The position numbers and the translations under genes were made by a program. Shown here one piece after another: positions 17,793 through 25,460 of a DNA stretch of 64,000 nucleotides. Each line of letters begins with the position of its first letter. Position 1 is the first letter of the stretch. Source of the stretch: Acidobacteriaceae bacterium (GTDB lineage: Bacteria; Acidobacteriota; Terriglobia; Bryobacterales; Bryobacteraceae); the NCBI GenBank assembly GCA_019240475.1, contig JAFAYI010000017.1:25117-89116 (forward strand). The letters run 5' to 3'. Below the pieces are notes generated by a model. The model did no database searches, was not told where the DNA came from, and saw only the letters and a program-made list of their open reading frames with translations.

Positions 17793-18304
17793 TGCGGTTT
17801 TGGGCGGGACGCGGGGATCGTATTATGTTCGGGATTCGGAACTTCTTCGTCCGCAGGCTCGACGGGCGGGTCGGGCTCCTGGGGAGTGCCCATGGACTTG
17901 ATGTACGCCACAAGTTCCCAGATCTGGTGTTCGGGGATGCGGCTGCCCCAAGCCGGCATGCCTTTGGAGCGGCCTTCGGCGATCGAATCGAAAATTTGCT
18001 CGTCGCGATCGCCGTAGAGCCAGACGGGATCGCGGAGGCTGGGCCCCATTCCGCCTCCGGCATGACCGCCGTGACATCCCGAACAGTTGTACCAGTCGAA
18101 GAGCCTGCGACCGTCCTGCAAAGCGACAGGATCTCCGTTCAACGGATTCGTTCGCTCATTCGGAGGCGCAGGCGGCCCTGGAATCGGGCCCACTGCCGCG
18201 GGAACGGGAGGGGAGGAGCTGGAAGCGACCGCAGTCGAGGACGTTTTACAACCGGCGATTGCCAGCAGCAGCCCGACAGTAAGAAGCGAGAGCAGGATTC
18301 GCAT
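17789..18304 (-). CDS. Lipoprotein cytochrome c (monohaem)
   Basis: A 171-residue lipoprotein with lipobox IAGC at residues 16-19, a proline/serine-rich linker of about 40 residues and one class I cytochrome c domain. The haem motif is CSGCH and the axial Met lies in KGMPAWG, about 45 residues later. The C-terminus is a charged proline-rich tail. It is likely the periplasmic carrier between the alcohol dehydrogenase and subunit II, whose gene it overlaps by four bases. The upstream xoxJ-like stop is two bases away. Confidence 0.9.
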   Translation of the reverse strand: MRILLSLLTVGLLLAIAGCKTSSTAVASSSSPPVPAAVGPIPGPPAPPNERTNPLNGDPVALQDGRRLFDWYNCSGCHGGHAGGGMGPSLRDPVWLYGDRDEQIFDSIAEGRSKGMPAWGSRIPEHQIWELVAYIKSMGTPQEPDPPVEPADEEVPNPEHNTIPASRPKPQ

Positions 18305-18306
18305 GG

Positions 18307-19104
18307 TTATTGCTCCGTTTGCGGGATGCCGTAGGAGTGAAGCAAAGCTCTTATCTCCGGGGCGCGCCGTGTAAGTTCAGCATCGAGCTGACGCCTGAGG
18401 GCGTCGTTTCCGGGACGAACTCCCATGGCGATGTCGAATGCGAATGGTAGAGAAGGGTTCGCGGGATCGCGATTGATAGGAGTCAGTGTTAGTGGGATCT
18501 GGGAGTTAAGAGAAAAGTAGCCCGCTAAGGGACCCCATGCGACCGCAAGGTCCACACTTTTGTTTATGACCGCTTGGATGAGGTCAGCGGCCGGATTTGT
18601 TTCGGTGAGATTGCCGAAGATGCTGAATCCAACAAGGTTTCGGACGACGCCCCGATTCAATAAGGCGTGCACGGGCGGGAGGCTATCGTTCGCCTCACCG
18701 AGAATGTGCACACCGATGCGAAGGGTGCGCAGTTGAGGGTCATCCAATGAGGCGATGTGCAGATTACGGTCCTGGCGGGATACAAAAACGTAGGTGGACC
18801 GGTAGTAAGGACGTGTTTCCAAGGCTTCCTCTAAACCTTCCGGCACGCCCATCACGACGTCGCAAACGCCAGCTTCCAAAGTCTTGCGAAAGAACTTGCC
18901 TCGCTGCGGATACCAGGTATAAGAGATTTGTTCGGCCAAGTCGTTCCCGATCAGGTTCGCCAGCCTGTTTTCAAATCCTTGCCGCTGGTCGTTTGAATAA
19001 GGCAGGTTATTAGGATCTGCGCAGACCCGTAACTCGGGGGTGGCGGCGGCAGTGAGACCGGTGGTAAGCAGCACACAAGTGAGAAACTTAGTACCCAAAC
19101 ACAT
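18307..19104 (-). CDS. xoxJ: XoxJ/MoxJ-like periplasmic binding protein linked to quinoprotein dehydrogenases
   Basis: A 265-residue exported protein of the solute-binding-protein fold, belonging to the group found next to methanol dehydrogenases (MoxJ, XoxJ). After a signal peptide the domain opens with LRVCADPNNLPYSN, then GFENRLANLIGNDL and WYPQRGKFFRKTL, all typical of this group. XoxJ binds to and is thought to help activate the periplasmic dehydrogenase. The start ATG 19104 lies inside the end of the dehydrogenase gene (overlap 17 bases), which indicates translational coupling. A TTG at 19110 is an alternative. The family assignment rests on these motifs plus the neighbour. Confidence 0.88.
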   Translation of the reverse strand: MCLGTKFLTCVLLTTGLTAAATPELRVCADPNNLPYSNDQRQGFENRLANLIGNDLAEQISYTWYPQRGKFFRKTLEAGVCDVVMGVPEGLEEALETRPYYRSTYVFVSRQDRNLHIASLDDPQLRTLRIGVHILGEANDSLPPVHALLNRGVVRNLVGFSIFGNLTETNPAADLIQAVINKSVDLAVAWGPLAGYFSLNSQIPLTLTPINRDPANPSLPFAFDIAMGVRPGNDALRRQLDAELTRRAPEIRALLHSYGIPQTEQ

Positions 19105-20914
19105 ACACAAGATCTCCCGGTTGTGTTTTCGCTTTGATTTGTTTCATGGCGCCGACCGCGCCGAGGGCGCCATAGGGGTCGTCGGTTGAAACGGAAGGAA
19201 GCGCAGTGGCGCCCATCCAGCCGCCGATGCCGGAGTAGATGGCCACGTATTGCTTGCCGTCGGGACCAAGGAACGTCATGGGGTTACCGACTATTCCGGA
19301 AGCCGTTTTGAACTGCCAAAGCACCTTGCCGGAGCGAGCATCGACGGCCCGGAACCAACCCTCCATGGTTCCGTAGAACACGACATCTCCTCCGGTACTG
19401 AGAACTCCGCTGTAGACGGGCAGATCCGGGTCTTTGATGGACCAGACTTTCCGCGCCTTTTGAATATCCCAAGCCATGAACTCACCCTGATAACCTCCCG
19501 GGCCCGGATACATTCGCACGCTTGCGCCTAGATACGGGGTTCCGGCAATGTAATTCACCGAAGTTCCTTCGTAATCCATGCATGTGTTATGCGCGGAGAT
19601 ATATAGATAGCCCGTTCGGGGCGACAGCGAAGAGGGAACAAATTCCTTAGCGCCAGTGGAAGAGGGACAGATATGCGTCGCGTAGTGACCGAAGTGGGTG
19701 CGCTTCTCTGGATCGATGGCGGGAAGACCGGTTTTCAGGTCGTAACCGCTCGACCAGTTCACGGGTTCGAACTTTTCGGCTGACAAGACTTCACCGGTTT
19801 CGCGATCGAGCACAAAGACGTAGCCAGTGCGGCCGGGATGAATCAAGAGCTTGCGCGATTTTCCCTGCCATGGCATGTCGATCAGAACGTTCTCCATGAT
19901 TTCGTCGTAATCCCACGCGTCGTGAGGCACGATCTGGTAAGCCCATTTGGCATAGCCGGTTTCGGGATTACGCGCCCAAATGGTGATCGACCATTTGTTG
20001 TCTCCCGGCCGCATATCCGGGTTCCAGACGCCGGGATTACCGGTGCCGTAATAAATAAGGTTTAGCTCCGGATCATAGGAGATCCATCCCCAGATGGTTC
20101 CACCGCCCATTTTCCACTGGCCTGGAGTCCAACTGGACAGTCCCAGATCCTTGCCCCGGTCCTTGGCGTAGAACGGTCTGAAATCGGAGCCGATGCGCGC
20201 ATCTTGATCCGAACCGCTGTTGAAAGCGCGCCAGAGAATCTTGCCGGTCTTGGAATCGAGCGCGGTAAGGCGCCCACGAACGCCGAGCTCTCCGCCGCTG
20301 TCGCCGACTAAGACGACGCCTTTCACGACGATAGGCGCCATAGTGGTCGTCTCGCCGAATTTGATGTCGCCGACCTTCGTTCTCCAGACCTCTTTTCCGG
20401 TGTTCGCATCCACCGCGACTGTGTATGAGTCCAGTAAGTTATAGATGATGTAACCGTTGGCGTAACTGGCGCCGCGGTTCACGACATCGCAGCACGCGAT
20501 ACCGACAGCGGCAATCTGCGGGTTGGGATGATATATCCACTTTTGAGGGAAGCCGGGCTGCGTCAGATCAAACGCCATAAGATTGTTCGGATAGGGCGTG
20601 ACCACATACATCGTGTTGTTGACAACTAACGGCTGGCCTTCGTGCCCTTGCGGGATGCCGGTGGACATGGTTGCGACGACATGCAGGTTTTGGACATTGC
20701 CGGTGTTGATCTTGTCGAGCGGACTATAGCGCGTGTTGCCGTAATCTCCAGCAGGCATCGCCCACTCGCCGGCCGCGACGGGCGAGACTATGTGAAACCC
20801 GGCGAGCTCTCCCGGGATGGTTTCAGTACTTCCGCTGTTGTTCTGGGCGGTGGCGAGCGTTGCAAGGATGGACGCGAATATCGCGATCAGAAGAAAGAGC
20901 TTGGTTCGGTTCAT
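19088..20914 (-). CDS. xoxF: PQQ-dependent alcohol dehydrogenase, XoxF-like with lanthanide-type ligands
   Basis: A 608-residue periplasmic quinoprotein with signal peptide (ending LATAQ) and an eight-bladed propeller of tryptophan-docking repeats. It should oxidise methanol or another small alcohol and pass electrons to cytochrome c. The adjacent cysteines that form a disulfide by PQQ are Cys141-Cys142. Metal ligands match XoxF enzymes: Glu209 (SGGELG), Asn293 (TGNPG), Asp335 and the extra Asp337 in HDAWDYDE. The extra Asp replaces the Ala of calcium-type MxaF and marks lanthanide enzymes. There is no haem domain, so it is a type I alcohol dehydrogenase. Its ATG overlaps the upstream cytochrome c stop. 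Substrate preference is not readable. Confidence 0.93.
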   Translation of the reverse strand: MNRTKLFLLIAIFASILATLATAQNNSGSTETIPGELAGFHIVSPVAAGEWAMPAGDYGNTRYSPLDKINTGNVQNLHVVATMSTGIPQGHEGQPLVVNNTMYVVTPYPNNLMAFDLTQPGFPQKWIYHPNPQIAAVGIACCDVVNRGASYANGYIIYNLLDSYTVAVDANTGKEVWRTKVGDIKFGETTTMAPIVVKGVVLVGDSGGELGVRGRLTALDSKTGKILWRAFNSGSDQDARIGSDFRPFYAKDRGKDLGLSSWTPGQWKMGGGTIWGWISYDPELNLIYYGTGNPGVWNPDMRPGDNKWSITIWARNPETGYAKWAYQIVPHDAWDYDEIMENVLIDMPWQGKSRKLLIHPGRTGYVFVLDRETGEVLSAEKFEPVNWSSGYDLKTGLPAIDPEKRTHFGHYATHICPSSTGAKEFVPSSLSPRTGYLYISAHNTCMDYEGTSVNYIAGTPYLGASVRMYPGPGGYQGEFMAWDIQKARKVWSIKDPDLPVYSGVLSTGGDVVFYGTMEGWFRAVDARSGKVLWQFKTASGIVGNPMTFLGPDGKQYVAIYSGIGGWMGATALPSVSTDDPYGALGAVGAMKQIKAKTQPGDLVYVFGY

Positions 20915-21297
20915 TGCAATGTATACAGGTAAGCCGCTACATCGTGAGCCTGTTGACTAGTAAGCCCCAGGTTCGGCATGGCCGTTTTCGGTTCTACCGC
21001 GGCAGGATCTTTAAGCCAGCGTGCCAGGTTATCGGGGGAATTGGGAAGCTCGCCCGCGATCATCGTTCTTCGCGCAAACAATGTAAGTGGGGGGCCAACT
21101 AATCCTCGCGCAGTTCGGATACCGGGGATGATGTGGCACGAACCGCAGCCATAGCTTTGAATGAGTTGTTTGCCATGCAGAGGGTTCCCCTCGACAGCAA
21201 CCGTATAAGCGCGGGTGACTTTGCCTCCCGTGCAGGCAAGGGACCCCACCGCGACAGCAACTAGTAACACAACCCCGGATGCCGGCAGCGGTCTCAC
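20911..21297 (-). CDS. Small cytochrome c lipoprotein, probable dehydrogenase electron acceptor
   Basis: A 128-residue monohaem cytochrome c with an N-terminal hydrophobic segment ending in a lipobox-like SLAC. The haem motif is CGSCH near residue 53 and the axial Met lies in TAMPNLG near 107. GTG 21297 overlaps the previous stop as GTGA, which decides the start over an upstream TTG at 21312. Lying directly before the xoxF-like gene, with an ATGA overlap, it is the natural candidate for the dehydrogenase's electron acceptor. It is shorter than the typical methanol-dehydrogenase cytochrome cL and does not look like XoxG in the rest of its sequence. Confidence 0.87.
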   Translation of the reverse strand: MRPLPASGVVLLVAVAVGSLACTGGKVTRAYTVAVEGNPLHGKQLIQSYGCGSCHIIPGIRTARGLVGPPLTLFARRTMIAGELPNSPDNLARWLKDPAAVEPKTAMPNLGLTSQQAHDVAAYLYTLQ

Positions 21298-21707
21298 CGC
21301 GCCCTCACGCAAAGCTTGAGAATCAGCAGCGGAATTGTCAACCAGATCAGGCCGATGCCTAACGTAAAACTAACGAACACGCCGAGCAGAGCCATGAACT
21401 CTCGGCGGCCGGGGCTTTCCGCTTCGCCCAGCGTGGGCGCATCCGAAAGGCGGCGCCAGTTGCGATAGGAGATGAGACCGGCAGCGACGGCCAGCCCGAT
21501 TAAGAGCACCGCGGCCGAGCTATACAGCAGAACAGCGCCCGGCCGCGGAGTACCTCCTCCGAGTTGCGTATTTTCGACACAAGCCCACCAAGTGATGAGC
21601 ACGTAACCGGCGCTGAGAACGATCCAGCTTGCGGCCGATCCAGTGAAACCGAACCAAAGTTGCCGGGAAGGAACGGGATGCTGCGGATTGTGGGACGAGC
21701 TAGCCAT
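21294..21707 (-). CDS. Small membrane protein of the xox-cox operon
   Basis: A 137-residue protein with three predicted membrane helices (about residues 22-42, 60-80 and 108-132) separated by short polar loops. I do not recognise a family. Its place between subunit III and the cytochrome c gene, overlapping both by a few bases, suggests an oxidase accessory or subunit IV-like role. No metal- or haem-binding motif is visible; the single cysteine-containing segment WWACVEN is not a known motif. Confidence 0.75.
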   Translation of the reverse strand: MASSSHNPQHPVPSRQLWFGFTGSAASWIVLSAGYVLITWWACVENTQLGGGTPRPGAVLLYSSAAVLLIGLAVAAGLISYRNWRRLSDAPTLGEAESPGRREFMALLGVFVSFTLGIGLIWLTIPLLILKLCVRAR

Positions 21708-22317
21708 GGGCGATCATGTTCGGAATGACATACAGGACTAGAACAACGAGTATCCAGACGACGTCGACGAAGTGCCAATAGAGCGCGACGGTTTCATAGG
21801 GACGGAAAGGCGTTTCGCGGGCCGGGGCGTAGCGCGGCAGAACAAGTACATAGGCGAGCATCAACAACCCGACAATGACGTGAGCGGCGTGGAAGCTGGT
21901 GATCGCGTAAAAGATCGAGCCGTAAGAGTCACTGAACGGAGTTAATGTCTTCCAATGATCTATATATTCGTAGGCTTGTAGGACGAGAAAGACCAAGCCC
22001 ATGAAGATAGTTACCGCGAGCAGGAATCGGGCGGCTGCATAACGCCGCTCGACAACGCGGCGCTTTCCCCACTCCAGGACGAAGCTGCTCGACACCAAAA
22101 TGGCCAGCAGCACGAGGGCGATGAGGAGTTTGGGCGGATGATCCACCTGCCAACGCGCCTTGTTATTACCTAAGTAGAAGTAAGCGGCAAAGAAGCTGGC
22201 GAAGAGCGCGGACTCAGTGGCAATGACACACCACATGGCATAGCTGCCTCGGCGCTCTTCGAGGGGTAATTCGGAAATAGATGGGCTGGACCGGGGACAT
22301 TGCAGCGCGACACTCAT
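21700..22317 (-). CDS. ctaE: Cytochrome c oxidase subunit III
   Basis: A 205-residue subunit III with five membrane helices, the short bacterial form. Conserved family features include WCVIATESALFASFF near residue 28, the region FLVLQAYEYIDH near 108, TSFHAAHVIVGL near 135 and YWHFVDVVWILV near 180. ATG 22317 overlaps the subunit I stop as ATGA, ruling out the longer frame that begins at 22512. Subunit III stabilises the catalytic core. The gene ends inside the start of the next small membrane gene (overlap 8 bases). Confidence 0.93.
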   Translation of the reverse strand: MSVALQCPRSSPSISELPLEERRGSYAMWCVIATESALFASFFAAYFYLGNNKARWQVDHPPKLLIALVLLAILVSSSFVLEWGKRRVVERRYAAARFLLAVTIFMGLVFLVLQAYEYIDHWKTLTPFSDSYGSIFYAITSFHAAHVIVGLLMLAYVLVLPRYAPARETPFRPYETVALYWHFVDVVWILVVLVLYVIPNMIAHG

Positions 22318-24194
22318 TGCGTCGCCTCCGCAGGTTTTGGCCATAGCCAATAGTAAGTAAGAAGCACGGTGATCAAGAACGACAGTAACGCGCCCATCAA
22401 CCACTGAAACACCAGAGCGAAGAAGAAGAAAAACAGCACGATGGCCAATATGAGAGGCACTAACGTGTCTTTCGGAATGGTTGCTATAGAGGTCGGCTCC
22501 GCATCGAGCCAACTTGTGACAAGCGTGAGGCGCTGCTCGTCGAGAATACGATCGTTCGCAGGATCGCTTTCCTCCTCATAGTCGTCCCAAAGCGGATGCC
22601 GGGAAATCACAGTAGGAATGTGGACCGTTGCGTAAGGTTTGGGGGGCGATTCGGTTTCCCACTCGAGTCCGTCCGAGTTCCACGGATTTTTGCCGGCGAG
22701 AGGACCGTTGCGCAAGCTCCAAAGCAGGTTGAGTATGCTTATCAAGATACCGATACCTAAGACAAACGCTCCGACCGTCACGATTACGTTCATATTTTCG
22801 AGTCCGAGACCGGACTGATAGGTGTAGATTCGGCGTGGCATCCCGATCAGTCCTAGGATGTGCATCGGGAAGAAACCCACGTTGAAACCGATGAACATGA
22901 TCCAAAAACTACACTTGCCGAGCGCCTCATCCAGTTTTCGGCCCGTCATTTTGGGCAGCCAATAATAGAAGCCCGCGAAAACGGGAAAGACGTTCGCGCC
23001 GATTAAGACGTAGTGAATGTGAGCAACTATATAGTAAGTATTATGAACTTGCCAGTCCACAGGAATGATACCGGTGAATACGCCACTTAGTCCGCCAACA
23101 ACTAACAGCGCAATAGAGCCTACCGCGAAATACATTGCGGACGTTAGCACAGGACGTCCCATCCAGATTGTCGCGATCCATGCGAACACCTGAACTGCCG
23201 TAAAGATAGAAATCGTCATGCTTCCGGCGCTAAAAAAGCTCATCGCCATGTCGGACATGCCTACTGTGAACATGTGGTGCAGCCAGACGCTGAAACCCAC
23301 GAGGCCGGTCAGAATTGTCGCGATTGCGATATAGGGATAGCCGACAATCGGACGGCGAGAGAAGACAGGGACGATGAGCGAGACCATTCCCGTGGCAGGA
23401 AGGAAGATCACATATACCCAAGGATGGCCGAAGAACCAGAAGAGTTGTTGCCAAAGCATGGGATCGCCACCGTTGGCGATTTTGAAGAAATGAGTTCCCC
23501 ATTGGCGATCTAATTCGAGGAAGACGCACGCTGCCGTCAGAGCAGGCAATGCGAAGAGAATAAGGAACGAGATAGTCAGCGTGCTGTAAAGGAACAACGG
23601 CATTTTGCTGATCGCCATGCCGGGAGCACGGAGCCGCAAAATGGTCACGATAGAGTTGATGGCCGCGCCCGTAGTGGAGATGGTGAGGAAGATGAGCGAG
23701 AGGGCATAAAAATCCATTCCACGGCTTGGGGAATAGCGCGTGCCCGTATATGGAAAGTAGGCGAACCAACCGGCGTGCGGCGCTTGGCCAATAAGTGGCG
23801 CGACATAGAGAAAAATGCCGGAAATGAGAAATGACCAGTAAGTGAAAGCATTTAGTCTCGGATACGCCATATCTCGCGCGCCGATCATGAGCGGCACGAG
23901 ATAGACCGCAAAACCTGTTAGTATCGGCGAGGCGTACCAGAAGATCATGGTGACGCCATGCATCGTGAAGACCTGATCGTAGACTTCCGGCGAGAGGAAA
24001 GCCTGATCCGGGCGCGAAAGCTGGATTCGCATCAGCAGGGCTTCCAAGCCTCCCACCAAGAGAAAGGCGAAGGCTGTGACTAGATAGCGGATTCCTAACT
24101 CTTTGTGATCGACTGTCGCGAACCACCCTCGCAGCGTTTTGGGAGTCTCCCAAAGCTCGGTCAGCCTGCTTTCAATGGAAGCGACGTCGCTCAT
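22314..24194 (-). CDS. ctaD: Haem-copper oxidase subunit I with atypical proton-channel residues
   Basis: A 626-residue subunit I heading the xox-cox operon. It reduces oxygen to water using electrons from CuA. Haem and CuB ligands are present: MHGVTMIFWY, GHPWVY (with the crosslinked Tyr), LHHMF and HIHYVLIG. Two usual proton-channel residues differ: the Glu of GHPEVY is Trp, and the K-channel Lys of the IKVF motif is Gln (AVQVFAWIATIW). The YS motif of A2-type oxidases is absent too. The C-terminus adds about 100 residues with two extra helices, possibly a fused subunit IV-like part. AAGGA lies nine bases before ATG 24194. Possibly related to the alternative CoxN-type oxidases. Confidence 0.92.
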   Translation of the reverse strand: MSDVASIESRLTELWETPKTLRGWFATVDHKELGIRYLVTAFAFLLVGGLEALLMRIQLSRPDQAFLSPEVYDQVFTMHGVTMIFWYASPILTGFAVYLVPLMIGARDMAYPRLNAFTYWSFLISGIFLYVAPLIGQAPHAGWFAYFPYTGTRYSPSRGMDFYALSLIFLTISTTGAAINSIVTILRLRAPGMAISKMPLFLYSTLTISFLILFALPALTAACVFLELDRQWGTHFFKIANGGDPMLWQQLFWFFGHPWVYVIFLPATGMVSLIVPVFSRRPIVGYPYIAIATILTGLVGFSVWLHHMFTVGMSDMAMSFFSAGSMTISIFTAVQVFAWIATIWMGRPVLTSAMYFAVGSIALLVVGGLSGVFTGIIPVDWQVHNTYYIVAHIHYVLIGANVFPVFAGFYYWLPKMTGRKLDEALGKCSFWIMFIGFNVGFFPMHILGLIGMPRRIYTYQSGLGLENMNVIVTVGAFVLGIGILISILNLLWSLRNGPLAGKNPWNSDGLEWETESPPKPYATVHIPTVISRHPLWDDYEEESDPANDRILDEQRLTLVTSWLDAEPTSIATIPKDTLVPLILAIVLFFFFFALVFQWLMGALLSFLITVLLTYYWLWPKPAEATQ

Positions 24195-24257
24195 CTCGAC
24201 CCATCCTTCTTATGACGCCGGAGGCCGAACAAACGCGACTTAACTGATTACTAGCAA

Positions 24258-24275
24258 AATCTCTAGTTAGAGATT
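24258..24275. promoter_or_regulatory. Perfect 8-8 palindrome upstream of the xox-cox operon
   Basis: The sequence AATCTCTA-GT-TAGAGATT is a perfect inverted repeat with a two-base spacer. It lies 63 bases before the start of the oxidase subunit I gene. This is the size and spacing of an operator for a dimeric regulator and could control the whole nine-gene operon. No regulator gene is adjacent, and a factor-independent hairpin role is less likely because there is no T-run after it on either strand. Confidence 0.45.
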
Positions 24276-24376
24276 GGGATCGTATGTCGGCGCGCCGCCC
24301 CGAAGCTTGCCGGAGACCTTCGACTAACGACCCCATGGCGCCTGAGAAGCCGCTGAGGATGGGGGGATGCGAAGTA

Positions 24377-24402
24377 TGGTGCTGGACGTAGGGGTACGAA
24401 CC
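24377..24402 (-). repeat. Degraded copy of the tRNA-Leu 3' end (candidate attachment-site remnant)
   Basis: Read on the plus strand this segment begins TGGTGCTGGA and continues through GGGGT and CGAACC. It matches the 3' end plus T-arm of the tRNA-Leu at 34680-34768 in 23 of 26 aligned positions, with two substitutions and one inserted base. The CCA end is included and the orientation is the same. That is the geometry expected of the two ends of an element integrated at a tRNA gene. The T-stem no longer pairs, so it is not a working tRNA. Confidence 0.45.
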
Positions 24403-24661
24403 AAGAGGCAGCCAATTGGCAACCCCAAGTTGCTGATTCTACGTTGCCAGACATGCCACGATTGCCACGAGCGCCAGGAATCATTGCCCGGTATTGCCCG
24501 GTGGAAAATCTGCCGAGAATGGCGCGATGACATCTGCGAGTAGGTGGAACAGGAGAATCGATCTTAATGACCAAAACGAGTTCGGCGGTTGAGCACGCAA
24601 GGGGTGAGGCACAGGGCTGCTCCAAACAGAAGCTGTTAACGACCGCCCTGATAATCGTTGT
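24403..24661. other. Intergenic stretch without a supported gene
   Basis: Frames exist on the minus strand but have no start context, no recognisable domain and arginine-rich shadow-like composition. I see nothing functional in it apart from its position just inside the candidate attachment site. Confidence 0.5.
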
Positions 24662-24889
24662 ATGCCGGTGCCGAACTCTCTCGCATGGATGGAGAGCGTG
24701 GATGCGAAGATGATCCGCGCGCATGAGCATCTTGAAACATTCGCTCGCGAAGCGGATGAGTATCTCTGGACGATCAGGCTGAAGATGTACCTCAAGAGCG
24801 CGCTGTTAATTGGCTGTGTCGGCGACATGCGGAGAAGTGGCGCTTCAGTTAATTCCCAAGTGACCCTGCCGCAACGAAAGACTCATTGA
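24662..24889 (+). pseudogene. Gene remnant of an uncharacterised family
   Basis: A 75-residue open frame whose first half (WMESVDAKMIRAHEHLET) resembles the N-terminus of an uncharacterised family common in actinobacterial and acidobacterial genomes with a KI.RA..HL pattern. The second half does not look like a protein of that group, so the gene was probably cut by a deletion. Confidence is low. Confidence 0.3.
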
Positions 24890-25076
24890 CTTGCACCTGC
24901 ATCGCGCGACTACAAGCACCTCCCAGACGCATCAGGTATTCTCGCCCGATCCTTTCAGATCTTTTTTGAGCAACATTCCCAGTCCTGAGTCTCACTAAGG
25001 TTAGTCAATCGCTTCTAATCCACAGGTTGGGGACCCGCTCGCTCGCGCCTTCAGCGGGCAACGCGTAAGGGGCTCT

Positions 25077-25460
25077 ATGTCGAGACAAGTCTATCATTCA
25101 TTGCGCGCTCCGCTCCGCGCGCTCGCTTTTCCAGCCGCAATCGCCATCCCGGCTTTCGCCCAAGGACCCGCCTCGGGTTAGGACGGCAATTACACCGGCT
25201 GGGACCTCCACGCCTGCAACGCGACTACCGTGAATTACACCTGGTGCTCCAGCCAGGTCGCCCAAAGCGGCAAGGACGGCTTCGGCATGTACTTCGACAT
25301 TCCGGTGAATCCGACAATGGCAGTCCGGCCGGCCAGCTCGGCTTCAGGACCGATGACGTCCGGCAGGCAATCGATCACGGCCGCTATTTGCCGCCATGCG
25401 GGGGTAGCTATTGGGGCTGCAGGAACGATGACTCAAGAGTTCAAGGCTTGGGAGGGGTAG
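25077..25460 (+). pseudogene. Broken exported-protein gene (stop and frameshift)
   Basis: From ATG 25077 the frame gives a good signal peptide (basic start, hydrophobic run and AFAQ cleavage region) and then hits TAG at 25179. Past the stop the same frame continues with a plausible secreted sequence, NYTGWDLHACNATTVNYT, up to about 25320. After that only the neighbouring frame makes sense, reading LGFRTDDVRQAIDHGRYLPP. One nonsense change plus one frameshift therefore separate an originally continuous gene. I do not recognise the family. No duplicate is seen in the window. Confidence 0.5.

Noticed and set aside
24263..24730. 155-residue minus-strand open frame near the island edge
   Set aside because: No domain, no ribosome-binding site and it spans the tRNA-like fragment; composition looks like chance.
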